Positions 34,449 to 42,534 of a stretch of DNA of 42,575 nt are shown one piece after another (position 1 is the first letter of the stretch; every line of letters starts with the position of its first letter). The DNA is from Deltaproteobacteria bacterium (GTDB lineage Bacteria > Desulfobacterota > DSM-4660 > Desulfatiglandales > Desulfatiglandaceae): assembly GCA_018644785.1 (NCBI GenBank), contig JABGPV010000010.1:1-42575 (forward strand), in the 5' to 3' direction. The position numbers were made by a program, and so were the translations under genes. The notes below the pieces were generated by a model. That model ran no database searches, was not told the origin of the DNA, and saw nothing but the letters and a program-made list of their open reading frames with translations.

Positions 34449-36392
34449 ATGTCAAGCGCCATCAGAGTAGGCGATGTTCTAGCGTCCATCGCATCCGGTT
34501 TGAAGCGGTTCATCCACCCCATCAGTAAATATCTAGGTTATTTGGGTGCCGTCCTTTCTCTGTGCATGGCGGCCGTGATCATTCTGGACCTGGTTCTACG
34601 GCTGGGGTTCAACCGCCCCATGGCCGGTATCCTGGAATATGAAACCTTCCTTTTGGTGGTTATTACCTTTCTGAGTCTGGCGCAGACCATGATCCGGCGG
34701 CGCCATGTGGCCATTGATCTGGTCACCAGCCGGTTTTCACCCAAAACAAAGACTTTTTTCGGGGCGGTTTTTTCAATTTTCGGCACATTTCTATTTTCCC
34801 TGATCAGCTGGCGGCTGGCGGTTCGGACCGTCGACGCTTTCGGAAACGGGTCGGCTGCGGGCGTTACCGAGATTCCCCTCTATCCCTTCTATTTCATAGC
34901 CGCTCTTGGCTGTGCGTTGATTACCCTCGTGCTCCTTGAAGACCTGTTGAACTGTCTCGGAGGGATTCTGAAAAACGAGAAGAACCCGTGGCTATGGTTT
35001 TCGGCCATCCTGGCCGTTTCCATAGCGGTTCTCATTTTTCCGGTACTGTTGAAACTGGGCGCAATCAAACTGGGCAGCATGACCACGGGCCTTCTTTTTC
35101 TGGTCCTGATGCTGGTCATGATGATGCTCGGCTTCCCCATCGCATTTTCCATGGGTCTGACGGGCGTTTTGGGTCTCTGGTACCTGACGGGGTTCAAGAT
35201 TTCCATGGGCGCCCTCAGCATTTCAGTTTATGACTCCGTGAGTGAGTATTATCTTTGCGTCGTGCCGTTTTTTATTCTCATGGGGCTTCTGTGCCTCAAG
35301 GCGGGCGTCAGCCGTTCCCTTTACAAAGCATCCCATGCCTGGTTCGGCCAGATGCCGGGAGGTCTGGCCGTGGGCACGGTCCTCGGTTGTGGCGGTTTTG
35401 CGGCCATCTGCGGAGACAGCATGGCCACGGCCGCCACCATGAGTTCCGTCTCCCTGCCGGAAATGAAGAAATATCATTACGACGACGCACTGGCCACAGG
35501 TTCGGTTGCGGCCGGCGGCACCTTAGGCATTCTCATCCCTCCCAGCATCGGGTTCATCGCCTACGGCATCATCACCGAACAGTCCGTGGGCCAACTCTTC
35601 ATGGCCGGTATGATCCCGGGGCTTCTGCTCATGGTGCTGTTTGCCGTTACGGTCTACATCCGATGCAGAATGAATCCGGCCCTGGGACCTGCTGCAGCCG
35701 CATCAACCCTTTCGGAGAAAATGGCATCCCTCAAAGATGTATGGCAGGTTTTTCTGCTCTTCTGCGTGGTCATCGGAGGCATCTATTCAGGGTTGGTGAC
35801 CCCCACGGAGGCCGGAGGGGTCGGCGCCGTCGGCGCTCTCGTCATCGCCGCCCTGTCAAGGGAATTTTCGTGGAAAGGGCTTCTGGAGGCGCTGATAGGG
35901 TCCATAGAGATGTCGACCATGATTCTGACCATCCTCATCGGGGTGACGATCCTGGGGAATTTTGTCACCCTCACCCAGATTCCCATGGAGCTGGCGGCAT
36001 TCCTTGAGGGTCTGAATGTATCCCGTTACGTGCTCTTTGTCCTGATCCTGCTGCTTTATCTTTTTTTAGGCATGGTCATGAATATTATCCCCATGATCAT
36101 GCTGACCCTGCCCATTTTGTTTCCCACCATCATGGCTTTGGGATTTGATCCCATCTGGTTCGGCGTCATTATGGTGATCATGATGGAAATGGGGCAGATT
36201 ACCCCGCCCGTTGGGATCAACGTGTTTGTCATCCACGGGGTCGCCGACGGAGTCCCCATGTCAACCATATTTCGGGGGGTCCTGCCGTTTTTACTGGTTC
36301 AGGTTCTGGTGATCGTCATTCTATGCCTCTTTCCCGATATCGCACTCTTTTTACCCAATGCCATGGATGTCCTGGCGCCCATCGGGAATTAG
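34449..36392 (+). CDS. TRAP transporter permease, DctQ-DctM fusion
   Basis: A 647-residue membrane protein. Residues about 20-180 form the small DctQ-like four-span unit (RPMAGILEYETFLLVVITFLSLAQTMIRRRHV is typical of DctQ). From about 205 the DctM unit follows with GFPIAFSMGLTGVLGLWYL, GCGGFAAICGDSMATAATMSSVSLPEMKKYHY, GTLGILIPPSIGFIAYGIITEQSVGQLFMAGMIPG and GQITPPVGINVFVIHG, all DctM signatures. The start has GGGAGGTGAA. Together with the binding protein at 32103 it makes a complete TRAP symporter for the operon's substrate. Confidence 0.93.
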   Translation: MSSAIRVGDVLASIASGLKRFIHPISKYLGYLGAVLSLCMAAVIILDLVLRLGFNRPMAGILEYETFLLVVITFLSLAQTMIRRRHVAIDLVTSRFSPKTKTFFGAVFSIFGTFLFSLISWRLAVRTVDAFGNGSAAGVTEIPLYPFYFIAALGCALITLVLLEDLLNCLGGILKNEKNPWLWFSAILAVSIAVLIFPVLLKLGAIKLGSMTTGLLFLVLMLVMMMLGFPIAFSMGLTGVLGLWYLTGFKISMGALSISVYDSVSEYYLCVVPFFILMGLLCLKAGVSRSLYKASHAWFGQMPGGLAVGTVLGCGGFAAICGDSMATAATMSSVSLPEMKKYHYDDALATGSVAAGGTLGILIPPSIGFIAYGIITEQSVGQLFMAGMIPGLLLMVLFAVTVYIRCRMNPALGPAAAASTLSEKMASLKDVWQVFLLFCVVIGGIYSGLVTPTEAGGVGAVGALVIAALSREFSWKGLLEALIGSIEMSTMILTILIGVTILGNFVTLTQIPMELAAFLEGLNVSRYVLFVLILLLYLFLGMVMNIIPMIMLTLPILFPTIMALGFDPIWFGVIMVIMMEMGQITPPVGINVFVIHGVADGVPMSTIFRGVLPFLLVQVLVIVILCLFPDIALFLPNAMDVLAPIGN

Positions 36393-36426
36393 TGGCTTTC
36401 AGTCTGTAATCATTCTGGAGGAACAT

Positions 36427-38214
36427 ATGGAACAAGAAGCAACCAAAACCCTTCATGGCATCACTCGAATAGAAGGCACGGTCGAAGGGGAAGCCCTGGT
36501 GACCACCGAAAAACTGAGTCACCTTTTTAATGCCATCGGCAACGACGGTGTGATCCGCATGAATGGTCATCCCTTGATGGGACAGAGCTATGCCGGAAAA
36601 ATTATCGTCTACGATACGGATATCTTTTCCACCGGTGGTGCCTGGGGGCTGTATTTCAAATGCAAGATCACCGGGAAAGGCCCCAAAGCCCTGATCTGCC
36701 GAAATGTCCATCCCATCAGCGTGGGCGGCGCGGTGGACGCTGGGACCCCTGCTGTGGACGGTTTTGACCTGGATCCCTGCCAAACAATAAAAACCGGAGA
36801 CCGGGTAAAAATCACGGCCCCTGAAGCCGGTGGAGAGGCCATTGTTGAGGTTTTTTCAAAGGAAGCGACTCCGGAAGAGTCGGCGCCGCTACAAATGAAG
36901 GCAACCGGCTGGAAAAAGGACAGCCTCCAACTGACTCCCCATGAAGAAGAGATGCTGGCGGGAAAGCACGGAAAAGCCAAACAGACGGCCATGGAACGTC
37001 TGGTGAAATTCGGACAGGGCATGGGTTCCACAAAAATGACCCGGATCTGTTCAGCCCATGTCTTTTCCGACTGGGAAAAGCAGGACGTGGTTATCGGCGC
37101 CTGGCCCATCTTCGAGGAATTTGCGAAACTGGACGCAAAAGTGGTCATGCCCACCACGGTGGAAAGCACCTTTATAGCCGACGAATTGGTGGATGACATT
37201 GGGATGCCCTGGCACTACAAAGTCCGGACCCCTGCCCGCGAAGTTTATGGTGCCATGAAACCGGTCCACGACAATCTCCAATCCATGGGGGTTCATGTGA
37301 TCCCCACCTGCATCCCCTACATGCACATGAGCGTTGCCCGATACGGGGAATGCCATGTGACCAGCGAAAGCAACCACGCGGCCTACACCAACACCATGCT
37401 GGGAGCCCGGGTGAACCGGGATCCCGCCAACATGGTCCTCTATTCCGCCATCACTGGCGTCATGCCTGAATACGGCATGCATCTTACGGAAAACCGGCGG
37501 GGGCAGATGCTTTTTGAAGTGGCGCCCGATGTGCTGCCGGAACTCCAGGATGTCGGCGATTTTGTGGCCCTGGGTGGGGCCATCGGCTTTCGGGCCGTGG
37601 ACCGCGTGCCGGTGGTTGCGGGTCTTGAACGTATGACCAATGAACAGGCCAAGGCCTTCTGCGCATGCGTCTCTCCGGCGCTGACCTACCCCATGATCCA
37701 CATTGTGGGTATCACCCCGGAAGCCCAGACGGTGGAAGATGCTTTCGGCGGGGCCGTTCCGGATGATGTGGAACGCATTCAAATCGGCAAGGCGGAATTG
37801 CGCGCCCTTTACCACAGCATCAACCAAACTGAGAATCATGAGATTGATGTGGCGGTGGTGGGGTGCCCGTTTCTGACCTTGGAGGAATTTGTTGAACTGG
37901 CGGATCTGTTGGACGGTCAGAAGGTGAAAAAACGTCTCTGGCTGTACACGGACTATATTGAATATAGCGCCGCCAAAAAGGCGGGGCTGGTGGAAAAGGT
38001 CGAAAAGAGCGGGGCACGGGTGGTTCACTCCTGCTGTCCCGGCATGATCGACCGGGATTTTGAAACGGCCGAATCCCTGACTTACGCCACGGACAGCCTC
38101 AAAATGGCCACCCTGGGGGCTGGCATCGGCTTTCCCAAAAACTGGCTGGGCACACGGCGGGATGTGGTGAATGCCGCCATAACGGGAAGATTTGAGCGTA
38201 GTCGCTGGCGTTAA
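36427..38214 (+). CDS. Aconitase-X fusion protein (swivel plus catalytic domain dehydratase)
   Basis: A 595-residue protein that joins the AcnX small swivel domain (DUF126, residues about 10-140: GQSYAGKIIVYDTDIFSTGG, then GPKALICRNVHPISVGGAVDAG) to the large catalytic domain (DUF521, about 180-590). The latter has HVIPTCIPYMHMS, ESNHAAYTNTMLGARVNRD, GCPFLTLEEFVELADLL and VVHSCCPGMI, which contain the cysteines expected for its iron-sulfur cluster. Known AcnX enzymes dehydrate cis-3-hydroxy-L-proline or mevalonate 5-phosphate. The operon has no obvious proline or isoprenoid genes, so the likely substrate is another hydroxy acid. The chosen ATG has TGGAGGAAC upstream. Confidence 0.88.
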   Translation: MEQEATKTLHGITRIEGTVEGEALVTTEKLSHLFNAIGNDGVIRMNGHPLMGQSYAGKIIVYDTDIFSTGGAWGLYFKCKITGKGPKALICRNVHPISVGGAVDAGTPAVDGFDLDPCQTIKTGDRVKITAPEAGGEAIVEVFSKEATPEESAPLQMKATGWKKDSLQLTPHEEEMLAGKHGKAKQTAMERLVKFGQGMGSTKMTRICSAHVFSDWEKQDVVIGAWPIFEEFAKLDAKVVMPTTVESTFIADELVDDIGMPWHYKVRTPAREVYGAMKPVHDNLQSMGVHVIPTCIPYMHMSVARYGECHVTSESNHAAYTNTMLGARVNRDPANMVLYSAITGVMPEYGMHLTENRRGQMLFEVAPDVLPELQDVGDFVALGGAIGFRAVDRVPVVAGLERMTNEQAKAFCACVSPALTYPMIHIVGITPEAQTVEDAFGGAVPDDVERIQIGKAELRALYHSINQTENHEIDVAVVGCPFLTLEEFVELADLLDGQKVKKRLWLYTDYIEYSAAKKAGLVEKVEKSGARVVHSCCPGMIDRDFETAESLTYATDSLKMATLGAGIGFPKNWLGTRRDVVNAAITGRFERSRWR

Positions 38215-38246
38215 GAATGCGGATCCGCGGAATGTGGATTTTTTCT

Positions 38247-38272
38247 CGTTCCCATGCTCCAGCGTGGGAACG
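38247..38272. repeat. REP-like hairpin
   Basis: Twelve-base arms CGTTCCCATGCT and AGCGTGGGAACG pair with a single T-G wobble around a 2-base centre (CC). The motif CGTTCCCACGCT..AGCGTGGGAACG is, to my knowledge, a widespread intergenic repeat in proteobacterial genomes. It lies in the 86-base gap between the AcnX and dehydrogenase genes. It may stabilise or partly stop the transcript. Confidence 0.6.
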
Positions 38273-38300
38273 CATCGTTTAAAAGCAAGGAGACCTGCCC

Positions 38301-39212
38301 ATGGAAACCTCACAATCATCTAAAATCAAAAACGTCACCATCATTGGCGCCGGTATTCTGGGCGCGCAGATTGCCGTTCAGGCCGCCTGTTTTGATTTTG
38401 ACGTCGTGGTCTATGACAATTCGGAAGGGGCCTTTGAGCGGTCGGTGGGGCAGTTCGAAGCCATGATGTCCACGCGAAAAACCGGTCCGGTGGTCCCGAT
38501 GGAACTATGGAACGGCAGCATTTCAAAGGTTAAGACCGCATCTGTGATGGCTGAAGCGCTGAAGGGTGCCGATCTGGTGATCGAGGCGGTACCCGAGAAT
38601 CTGGAACTCAAAAAAAAGGTGTTTAAGGAGATGGATGCTCTGGCGCCTCAAAAAGCGATTCTGGCCAGCAACAGTTCCACCATCCCCATTTCAAGGATTG
38701 AAGATGCCACAAGCCGGCCCGAGAGATGCCTGAACCTGCATTTCTACACCCCTGTCACCGGCATCAACCTGGTGGATATCATGGGCGGCACGCGGGTGGA
38801 TCCCTCCGTCATGGAAAACGGGCGGCAATGGATCAAGGCCATCGGCTGCATTCCCCTGACCGTCAAAAAAGAAAGCTACGGATTCTGCTTTAATCGCGTA
38901 TGGCGGGCCGTCAAGCGGGAAATCCTTTCCATGTGGTCCCAGGGGGTTGTGGATTTTCGGGATGTGGATCGGGCCTGGATGGTGGCTTACAGGCAGGCTG
39001 CGGGGCCTTTCGGCCAGATGGACATGAACGGGCTGGATGTGACCTATCATGTGGAAATGAGTTATTATCATGAATCCGGCGAGGAAAGGGACCGTCCCCC
39101 CGATGCCCTCAAGGCCATGGTGGACCGGGGGGAGTTGGGGGTTAAGACCGGAAAAGGCTTCTATACCTATCCTGACCCGGAATTTGCGGCGCCGGATTTC
39201 CTGAAAGGTTAA
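38301..39212 (+). CDS. 3-hydroxyacyl-CoA-dehydrogenase-like NAD enzyme
   Basis: A 303-residue enzyme of the HCDH superfamily, which also holds carnitine and L-gulonate dehydrogenases. The NAD motif is VTIIGAGILGAQIAVQAA near the N-terminus. DLVIEAVPENLELKKKVF and ILASNSSTIPISRI are standard, and the catalytic histidine region reads NLHFYTPVTGINLVDIM. The C-terminal domain is short, as in the hydroxy-acid branch. It is only distantly similar to the enzyme at 15771. In carnitine breakdown a dehydrogenase of this superfamily makes the beta-keto acid that a BKACE enzyme cleaves. The same pairing here suggests oxidation of a beta-hydroxy acid to the BKACE substrate. The ribosome site AAGGAGA precedes the ATG. 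Confidence 0.88.
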   Translation: METSQSSKIKNVTIIGAGILGAQIAVQAACFDFDVVVYDNSEGAFERSVGQFEAMMSTRKTGPVVPMELWNGSISKVKTASVMAEALKGADLVIEAVPENLELKKKVFKEMDALAPQKAILASNSSTIPISRIEDATSRPERCLNLHFYTPVTGINLVDIMGGTRVDPSVMENGRQWIKAIGCIPLTVKKESYGFCFNRVWRAVKREILSMWSQGVVDFRDVDRAWMVAYRQAAGPFGQMDMNGLDVTYHVEMSYYHESGEERDRPPDALKAMVDRGELGVKTGKGFYTYPDPEFAAPDFLKG

Positions 39213-39238
39213 TTCTAAGCTCAGAAAAAAAAGGAGAA

Positions 39239-39367
39239 ATGGGAATGGATACAGGGGAACTCACCAACTTTCCCGAAACCGTGGCGCCTGCCGCGGTAAT
39301 TACCTATTCCCTGGTTTCCATTCTGGGTACCCTGGCGGCCGCTCTTTTCATGGGCCGGAAGCCCTGA
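39239..39367 (+). CDS. 42-residue single-span membrane peptide
   Basis: A short frame with the best ribosome site of the region (AAAAAAGGAGAA) begins at ATG 39239 (or in-frame ATG 39245). It encodes MGMDTGELTNFPETVAPAAV, then a single hydrophobic span ITYSLVSILGTLAAALFMG, then RKP and stop. It is 26 bases after the dehydrogenase stop and is the last gene before the terminator. An acidic N-terminus and a basic C-terminal tail predict an N-out/C-in span. I recognise no family. It could be a small accessory subunit of the TRAP permease or a regulator peptide. Confidence 0.6.
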   Translation: MGMDTGELTNFPETVAPAAVITYSLVSILGTLAAALFMGRKP

Positions 39368-39415
39368 ATCCATCGGTAATGCCACTGCCGTATAGAATTT
39401 ATCCCTGAACAATAC

Positions 39416-39436
39416 GGGTCAAAAATAGACCCTTTT
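39416..39436 (+). terminator. Terminator of the catabolic operon
   Basis: GGGTC-AAAAATA-GACCC followed by TTTT: a 5-bp GC-rich stem and a short T-run, 48 bases after the small membrane peptide and just before the convergent tup genes. The stem is short, so efficiency may be moderate. Confidence 0.5.
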
Positions 39437-39450
39437 ATGGAAAAACGGTG

Positions 39451-40107
39451 CTACCGCACGCGCGTCAGCCGTCCGTAATCCAAGGCAAGAATATGATCGG
39501 CGATTTGTCGAAGCCAGGTCAGTTGATGGCTGATGATAATCAACGTCGTACCCCACTGGTTTCGTGCCTCCAGCGCGGCGTGCAAAATGAGCTCAGAGCT
39601 TTCGCGGTCCACATTGGCCGTTGGCTCATCCAGCAATAGGACCTTGGGCTTAAGGACCAGCCGGGCGGCCAAAGCAACCCGCTGTGCTTCACCACCAGAC
39701 AGTTCCCGCCAGGAGCGTTGGGAAAACCGGGCCGGGTCCAGGCCGACTTTTTCAAGAGCCTGGCGCACCGGGTGCTGGGTGTCGGATATTCCCCGAATCT
39801 TGAGCCCGTAAGACACGTTGGCCTGTACGGATCTTTTGAGCAGATACGGTTCCTGGCTCAACATGGTCACCTCACGGCGCAGAACCGGCGAAACCTGGGA
39901 CAAGGGCCGTCCCTGAAAAGTCACTCGGCCTGCGGCCGGTTTCTCCAAAAAGGCCAATATCCTCATCAAAGTACTTTTGCCCGAACCGTTGGGTCCTATC
40001 AAGCCGGTAATGGTTTGCACTTCGATGTTCAGGCGATCCACATCCAGAACCGTTCGATCCCGGTAAACCTGGGTCAGATTTTCCAAATGATAAAGTGATT
40101 TGTTCAT
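39451..40107 (-). CDS. tupC: Tungstate ABC transporter, ATP-binding protein
   Basis: A 218-residue ABC ATPase. It shows Walker A GPNGSGKST, the Q-loop MLSQEPYLL, signature LSGGEAQRVALAARLVLKP and Walker B VLLLDEPTANVD, and an H-loop in IIISHQLTW. The start at 40107 overlaps the permease stop (ATGA) and gives a normal N-terminus. A longer frame upstream runs inside the permease gene and is rejected. It is the third gene of the tup set and powers tungstate uptake by TupA/TupB. It has no C-terminal regulatory domain. Confidence 0.88.
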   Translation of the reverse strand: MNKSLYHLENLTQVYRDRTVLDVDRLNIEVQTITGLIGPNGSGKSTLMRILAFLEKPAAGRVTFQGRPLSQVSPVLRREVTMLSQEPYLLKRSVQANVSYGLKIRGISDTQHPVRQALEKVGLDPARFSQRSWRELSGGEAQRVALAARLVLKPKVLLLDEPTANVDRESSELILHAALEARNQWGTTLIIISHQLTWLRQIADHILALDYGRLTRVR

Positions 40108-40799
40108 TGTCCTGATAACCGTTTCAAACCGGACATGGCCAGATTTACCAGCAATGCCAGGGTAATCAGAATCAAACCCAGCGCGATCCCCATGGCAAAC
40201 TGCCCCTTGCCCGTCTCCAGAGCAATGGCCGTTGTGATGGTCCGGGTGTGCCATTTAATGTTGCCGCCGACCATCATGGAAATACCCACTTCGGATACAA
40301 TCCGGCCGTATGCGGCCGCGCCCGCCAGGGCCAGGGCAAACCGGGCTTCCCAAAGTGACGTCAGCAATAGTTGACGCGGGTCAGTCCCCAGGGTTAGTAA
40401 CGTTTGTTTGAGGCGATAGTCAAGGTTTTCCACAGCCGTTGCCGTCATGGCCACCACGATAGGAAGGCCCAGAATGGTCTGGCCGATGGCCATCCCGGGG
40501 ATGGTAAACAATAACTCTAAACCTCCCAATGGCCCCCGGTGGCTCATGAAAGCGTAACAAAGAAGTCCGATGACCACTGTGGGCAGGGACAACAACGTAT
40601 CAACGATAACCCGAATAAGTCGCCGTCCGGGGAAATGGGCGTAACCCAGGCAAAATCCAAGGGGCGCGCCAATAACCATGCTGGCCCCCACGGAAAGGCT
40701 GGAAGCAAGAACAGTGGTTTTCACCGCCGAATAGGTTTCCGGATCTCCTTGAAAGAGAAGCTCAAAAGCGTGAATCAGCCCACTCAGGATATAGTCCAT
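40104..40799 (-). CDS. tupB: Tungstate ABC transporter permease
   Basis: A 231-residue permease of the BPD-transporter type with five or six spans. It shows SLSVGASMVIGAPLGFCLGY near the N-terminus and the EAA-loop region with GTDPRQLLLTSLWEARFALALAGAAAYGRIVSEVGISMMVGGN, which is typical of TupB/WtpB. It lies between tupA and tupC with a 40-base gap to tupA and an ATGA overlap with tupC. Confidence 0.88.
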   Translation of the reverse strand: MDYILSGLIHAFELLFQGDPETYSAVKTTVLASSLSVGASMVIGAPLGFCLGYAHFPGRRLIRVIVDTLLSLPTVVIGLLCYAFMSHRGPLGGLELLFTIPGMAIGQTILGLPIVVAMTATAVENLDYRLKQTLLTLGTDPRQLLLTSLWEARFALALAGAAAYGRIVSEVGISMMVGGNIKWHTRTITTAIALETGKGQFAMGIALGLILITLALLVNLAMSGLKRLSGQ

Positions 40800-40839
40800 G
40801 GATCAAAAAAAGCTGCTCTCAAAAAAGTTGAATGTTTCG

Positions 40840-41667
40840 CTACCTGGCGTTGGGAATATACAGTTTTTTGTTCAACAATTTGAAGTTTCCGATGAGATTT
40901 TGAATTTTCTTCGAGGTCATCCAGTCGGTGAACTTCCTGGTCAGTTCGTATTGCACATTCTTACAATTGGCCGGATTTACGGCAATAATGCTGTACTGAT
41001 TAAACAGTGCGGGATCATTTTCCACCCAAACCCTCAAAGGTGGATTGCCGGCGTGATTGTCGGCGAATTTGATAAAAGTCCCCCGGTCGGTCATGGTGTA
41101 GCCACCCTTCTCGGTGGCCACATTGATGGTTGCGATCATGCCCTGCCCTGTCTGGACATACCATTTTTCCTTGTCCGGCACCGCCAGGCCGGCTTCCTTC
41201 CACAGGAAAATTTCCTTTTTGTTGGTGCCGGAATTGTCCCCACGGCTCACAAAGGCCGCTTTTCCGGCTCCCAGTTTCCGGATGGCCTCGAGTACGGACG
41301 AGTCTTTGAGTCCCGCCGGGTCATTTTCAGGACCGATGATGACAAAGTCGTTATACATCACCTGGGTTCGGTCTTTGCCGAAGCCGTCGGCCACATATTT
41401 TTTTTCCGCCGCCGGCGCATGCACCAGCAGGACATCCACGTCGCAGTTTTTGCCCATCTCCAATGCCTTCCCCGTCCCGATAGCGGTCCATTTCAATTCA
41501 ATCCCTGTGTCCTTCTTGAGTTCAGGGGCCAGAATGTCCATAAGACCTGTGTTGTCGGTACTGGTCGTCGTGGCCAGCATCAGGCTGTCGGCCGCCGAAC
41601 CGCTCAGAGGTCCGGCCATCCACAATGCCAAAGCCGTCAAAAATAGAAAAACAGATTTTCTGACCAT
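40840..41667 (-). CDS. tupA: Tungstate-binding periplasmic protein
   Basis: A 275-residue binding protein with a signal peptide (VRKSVFLFLTALALWMAGPL, cleavage near GSAA). The mature start is LMLATTTSTDNTGLMD, the TupA oxyanion signature TTTSTDNTGL. It also has DVLLVHAPAAEKKYV, VMYNDFVIIGP and FVSRGDNSGTNKKE, which supply ligand contacts. The ATG at 41667 has GGAG upstream, inside the end of the FmdE-like gene. The frame is open farther upstream but would overlap that gene. The TTTS motif favours tungstate over molybdate. It fits an anaerobe with tungsten enzymes such as formate dehydrogenase or aldehyde oxidoreductases. Confidence 0.92.
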   Translation of the reverse strand: MVRKSVFLFLTALALWMAGPLSGSAADSLMLATTTSTDNTGLMDILAPELKKDTGIELKWTAIGTGKALEMGKNCDVDVLLVHAPAAEKKYVADGFGKDRTQVMYNDFVIIGPENDPAGLKDSSVLEAIRKLGAGKAAFVSRGDNSGTNKKEIFLWKEAGLAVPDKEKWYVQTGQGMIATINVATEKGGYTMTDRGTFIKFADNHAGNPPLRVWVENDPALFNQYSIIAVNPANCKNVQYELTRKFTDWMTSKKIQNLIGNFKLLNKKLYIPNAR

Positions 41668-41671
41668 ATCC

Positions 41672-42292
41672 TTACTCCTTTTTTTCCAATGGGTCGAAAA
41701 CAAGCTTGCGGGTCTCCAATGGCAGGAAATAGGTATCCCCCGCACAAGGCCGGCAATACACCCGGCCGTCGGATAGGACTTCCTTTCCGTCACGAACTGT
41801 CTCACCACATTTTTCGCAAAGGATCTTTTGCCGGGTGGGTCCCGGTAAATCCAGATCTTGAAGGTCGATTTTAACCTCCTCAATCTTGAACAGTTCTGAT
41901 GCGGACATCAAACGATAAGCGAGAAGTTGACGTCCCTGAATGTTCTGGATATGAGGGGCATACTTTTTCGCCAGATCCCGGGAGCGTTCAGTGGCGCTGA
42001 TGCGGTAGGCGCGGCCGGTTTCAAGATTGAGGAAGGATGCAGCCATAATACCGTTATCCACAAATTTAAGTGACCGACGTCCCAGTTTAACACCGGTGAC
42101 CACTGAAATGGCATCACTGGCGCATCGATCGATCTCCACAAAGACGATGAGTTTCTTGATCTCTTTTGTGGGTTCCTCAATGCCGATCAGCCGACAGCCC
42201 AGCATGGCCATGCGGACGCCAATGATCTGGCCGGGACAGAGGTGCCCATGGTGTTGAACGGAGCGGGCCAGCAATGTTTCAAAATCTTCCAT
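41672..42292 (-). CDS. FmdE-like protein with C-terminal zinc-ribbon motif
   Basis: A 206-residue protein of the FmdE family. The N-terminal HHGHLCPGQIIGVRMAMLG (H14, H15, H17, C19) and the following EIDRCASDAISVVTG are family signatures with metal-binding residues. A C-terminal four-cysteine element (CEKC, then CRPC) looks like a zinc ribbon. The family is named after a gene found with tungsten formylmethanofuran dehydrogenase, but its function is not settled; a molybdenum/tungsten cofactor role is often inferred. Here it is the first gene of a four-gene unit with tupA, tupB and tupC, separated from tupA by 4 bases, which supports a tungsten link. A weak dyad ACGAT-N7-ATCGT (42338-42354) lies upstream. 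Confidence 0.88.
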   Translation of the reverse strand: MEDFETLLARSVQHHGHLCPGQIIGVRMAMLGCRLIGIEEPTKEIKKLIVFVEIDRCASDAISVVTGVKLGRRSLKFVDNGIMAASFLNLETGRAYRISATERSRDLAKKYAPHIQNIQGRQLLAYRLMSASELFKIEEVKIDLQDLDLPGPTRQKILCEKCGETVRDGKEVLSDGRVYCRPCAGDTYFLPLETRKLVFDPLEKKE

Positions 42293-42386
42293 CCGTTTCC
42301 TCGACGTTTCAAAGCCCGTGTTTAAACAAGGTCAGATACGATTTAGCATATCGTCCGGGAACCGGCAACCGGAAAGACAATCGTTG

Positions 42387-42415
42387 TTGACATATCCTTC
42401 CATTTTCCGTATTCT
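42387..42415 (+). promoter_or_regulatory. Sigma-70-type promoter of the last gene
   Basis: TTGACA (42387-42392), 17 bases, TATTCT (42410-42415): an exact -35 and a -10 with 5 of 6 consensus bases. It would start transcription near 42422, about 110 bases ahead of the ATG at 42535. The rest of the 240-base intergenic region up to the FmdE-like gene holds the dyad at 42338-42354 and nothing else obvious. Confidence 0.65.
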
Positions 42416-42534
42416 AACCCCTTAGAAAATGTGATGATATCAGGAAGTCTTGGTCATCCAGCCTGGTGTAATTTCCTCCAGAATTATTATCAAAATGTGA
42501 ACCGGTTGAATCCTTGAAAGGAACATGAATTGCT

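Noticed and set aside
35255..36007. 250-codon alternative plus-strand frame inside the TRAP permease gene
   Set aside because: Arg/His-rich shadow of a GC-rich membrane-protein gene; there is no ribosome site.
37051..38319. 422-codon open frame on the minus strand opposite the aconitase-X gene
   Set aside because: It has no ribosome site and a His/Pro/Gly-rich translation typical of an antisense shadow; the plus strand has clear family motifs.
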